Shown in pieces: positions 6,551-7,394 of a stretch of DNA of 7,394 nt. The stretch is taken from NCBI GenBank assembly GCA_012521625.1, contig JAAYLY010000008.1, positions 1-7,394 on the forward strand. Reading direction: 5' to 3'. The notes beneath the pieces were generated by a model, which was not told the DNA's origin, made no database searches, and saw nothing but the letters and a program-made list of their open reading frames with translations. How positions within the stretch are numbered: position 1 is the stretch's first letter; the number at the start of each line of letters is the position of its first letter. The translations under genes and the position numbers were made by a program. Origin of the DNA: Tissierellia bacterium (GTDB taxonomy: Bacteria; Bacillota; Clostridia; Tissierellales; Tissierellaceae).

Positions 6551-7394
6551 ATGAAGAGAAAATTTATTATAACATTTATTTTATCCTTAATAGCTTTTAC
6601 TATTCTTTATTCTACTTTATGGTTTAAAGTCTTTGAAAAGGAGACGGTGGCAGCTCCTGGTGATGAAATTGTTATGGAAGATGACGATGTTATAGAAGAT
6701 GATTATAAATTACCAGTAGATAATGAAATAGTATTCTTGATGATGGGCGTTGACTCTAATGATATGAAGAACTATAGGGGTATAAGAACGGATACCCTTA
6801 TGCTATTTAAGGTGAATTTTGATACGGGAAAAATCGATATTCTATCCCTACCAAGGGATACCAGGGTATTGGTTAGGGGTAAGGAAGATAAGCTAAATCA
6901 CGCCCACTCCTACGGTGGTACTAACCTAACCATCAGAACTGTAGAAGATTTCCTTGGTATAGATTTAAATTACTATGTAAAAGTGGACTATAAGGCTGTA
7001 AAAACTATAGTGGATGCAATCGGTGGAGTGGAGATAGACGTTCCACAGAGGATGAAGTATAAAGATCCTACAGCTAATCCGCCATTAAATATCGACATAA
7101 TGCCAGGATTACAAGTACTAGATGGCCAACAAGCCCATGATTTCCTAAGGTTTAGATCTGGTTATGCAGATGGAGATTTAGGCAGGATAAAGGCTCAGCA
7201 GTACTTTATGAAGGAACTGATAAAGCAAACACTACAGCCTAAGAATATCTTAAAGTTACCTAAGTTGGTGGAAACTTATTTCGAATATGTAGAAACTAAT
7301 ATACCTTTTAAATTAATATTAAAAGGTGTAGGGGCTGCAAGAAATATAGATACGGAAAATATTAATACTGCCACAATTACTGGTACCAATAAGA
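6551..7394 (+). CDS. LytR-CpsA-Psr (LCP) family cell-wall glycopolymer ligase, 3' end outside window
   Basis: The frame starts at ATG 6551, 7 bases after GAGG, and stays open for 281 codons to the window end, so the gene is cut by the edge. Residues 4-26 form one membrane segment after MKRK, giving a type II anchor with the domain outside the cell. An acidic spacer follows (residues 42-51, MEDDDVIEDD). The LCP domain runs from about residue 59: FLMMGVDSN, RTDT (R79, D81), SLPRDTRV (R102, D103), KLNHAHSYGG (114-123), GGVEIDVP (158-165), GLQVLDGQQAHDFLRFR (186-202) and DLGRIKAQQ (209-217, R212). These arginines and aspartates match those that hold the lipid pyrophosphate substrate in characterised family members. 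LCP enzymes transfer teichoic acids, capsule or other polymers from undecaprenyl-pyrophosphate carriers to peptidoglycan. Which polymer is used here cannot be told. The usual family length suggests most of the domain is present. It has its own promoter behind a terminator. Confidence 0.93.
   Translation, partial: MKRKFIITFILSLIAFTILYSTLWFKVFEKETVAAPGDEIVMEDDDVIEDDYKLPVDNEIVFLMMGVDSNDMKNYRGIRTDTLMLFKVNFDTGKIDILSLPRDTRVLVRGKEDKLNHAHSYGGTNLTIRTVEDFLGIDLNYYVKVDYKAVKTIVDAIGGVEIDVPQRMKYKDPTANPPLNIDIMPGLQVLDGQQAHDFLRFRSGYADGDLGRIKAQQYFMKELIKQTLQPKNILKLPKLVETYFEYVETNIPFKLILKGVGAARNIDTENINTATITGTNK

Overview
The window looks like ordinary chromosome of a low-GC, Gram-positive, strictly anaerobic Clostridia or Tissierellia-type bacterium. 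Coding regions are AT-rich, with arginine mostly AGG/AGA and frequent ATA isoleucine. Ribosome sites are strong GGAGG types, promoters look like sigma-A, and intergenic hairpins are T-tailed. The protein set also fits: clostridial LysM repeats with ICIP cysteines, a giant acyl-CoA dehydratase activase-like protein, a DUF438/hemerythrin/PAS protein and an LCP cell-wall ligase. I cannot name a genus from sequence alone. All four genes lie on the + strand and share codon style, so I see no sign of recent transfer, mobile elements, CRISPR or RNA genes.

Layout: (1) Bases 1-606 hold the 3' part of a multi-LysM gene. Its last six codons, stop included, are tandemly duplicated just after the stop, and a strong terminator follows. 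(2) Bases 745-4989 encode a 1414-residue protein. It has two BcrA/BadF/HgdC-type ATPase modules, a four-cysteine knuckle, and two tandem modules resembling the 2-hydroxyacyl-CoA dehydratase subunits (DUF2229/COG3580/COG3581 type). The gene has its own promoter, with an inverted repeat over the -35, and its own terminator. (3) Bases 5159-6376 encode a 405-residue DUF438-hemerythrin-PAS protein, also followed by a terminator. (4) From 6551 to the window end runs a LytR-CpsA-Psr protein, open at its 3' end.

The three complete intergenic gaps (138, 169 and 174 bases) each contain a terminator and then a plausible promoter. The genes therefore look like independent transcription units rather than an operon. 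The first and last genes concern the cell wall. The middle two fit anaerobic iron-sulfur and oxygen/redox biology: a presumably oxygen-sensitive ATP-driven reductase next to a candidate diiron/PAS sensor, a functional link that is only inferred from proximity.

The most interesting object is the 1414-residue protein. Both ATPase halves keep the two iron-sulfur cysteines at the same 39-residue spacing, so one chain could make the [4Fe-4S] cluster that classical activators make as homodimers. The C-terminal half looks like a covalently linked pair of acceptor subunits. The architecture is known as a conserved family, but its substrate and reaction are, as far as I know, not established.
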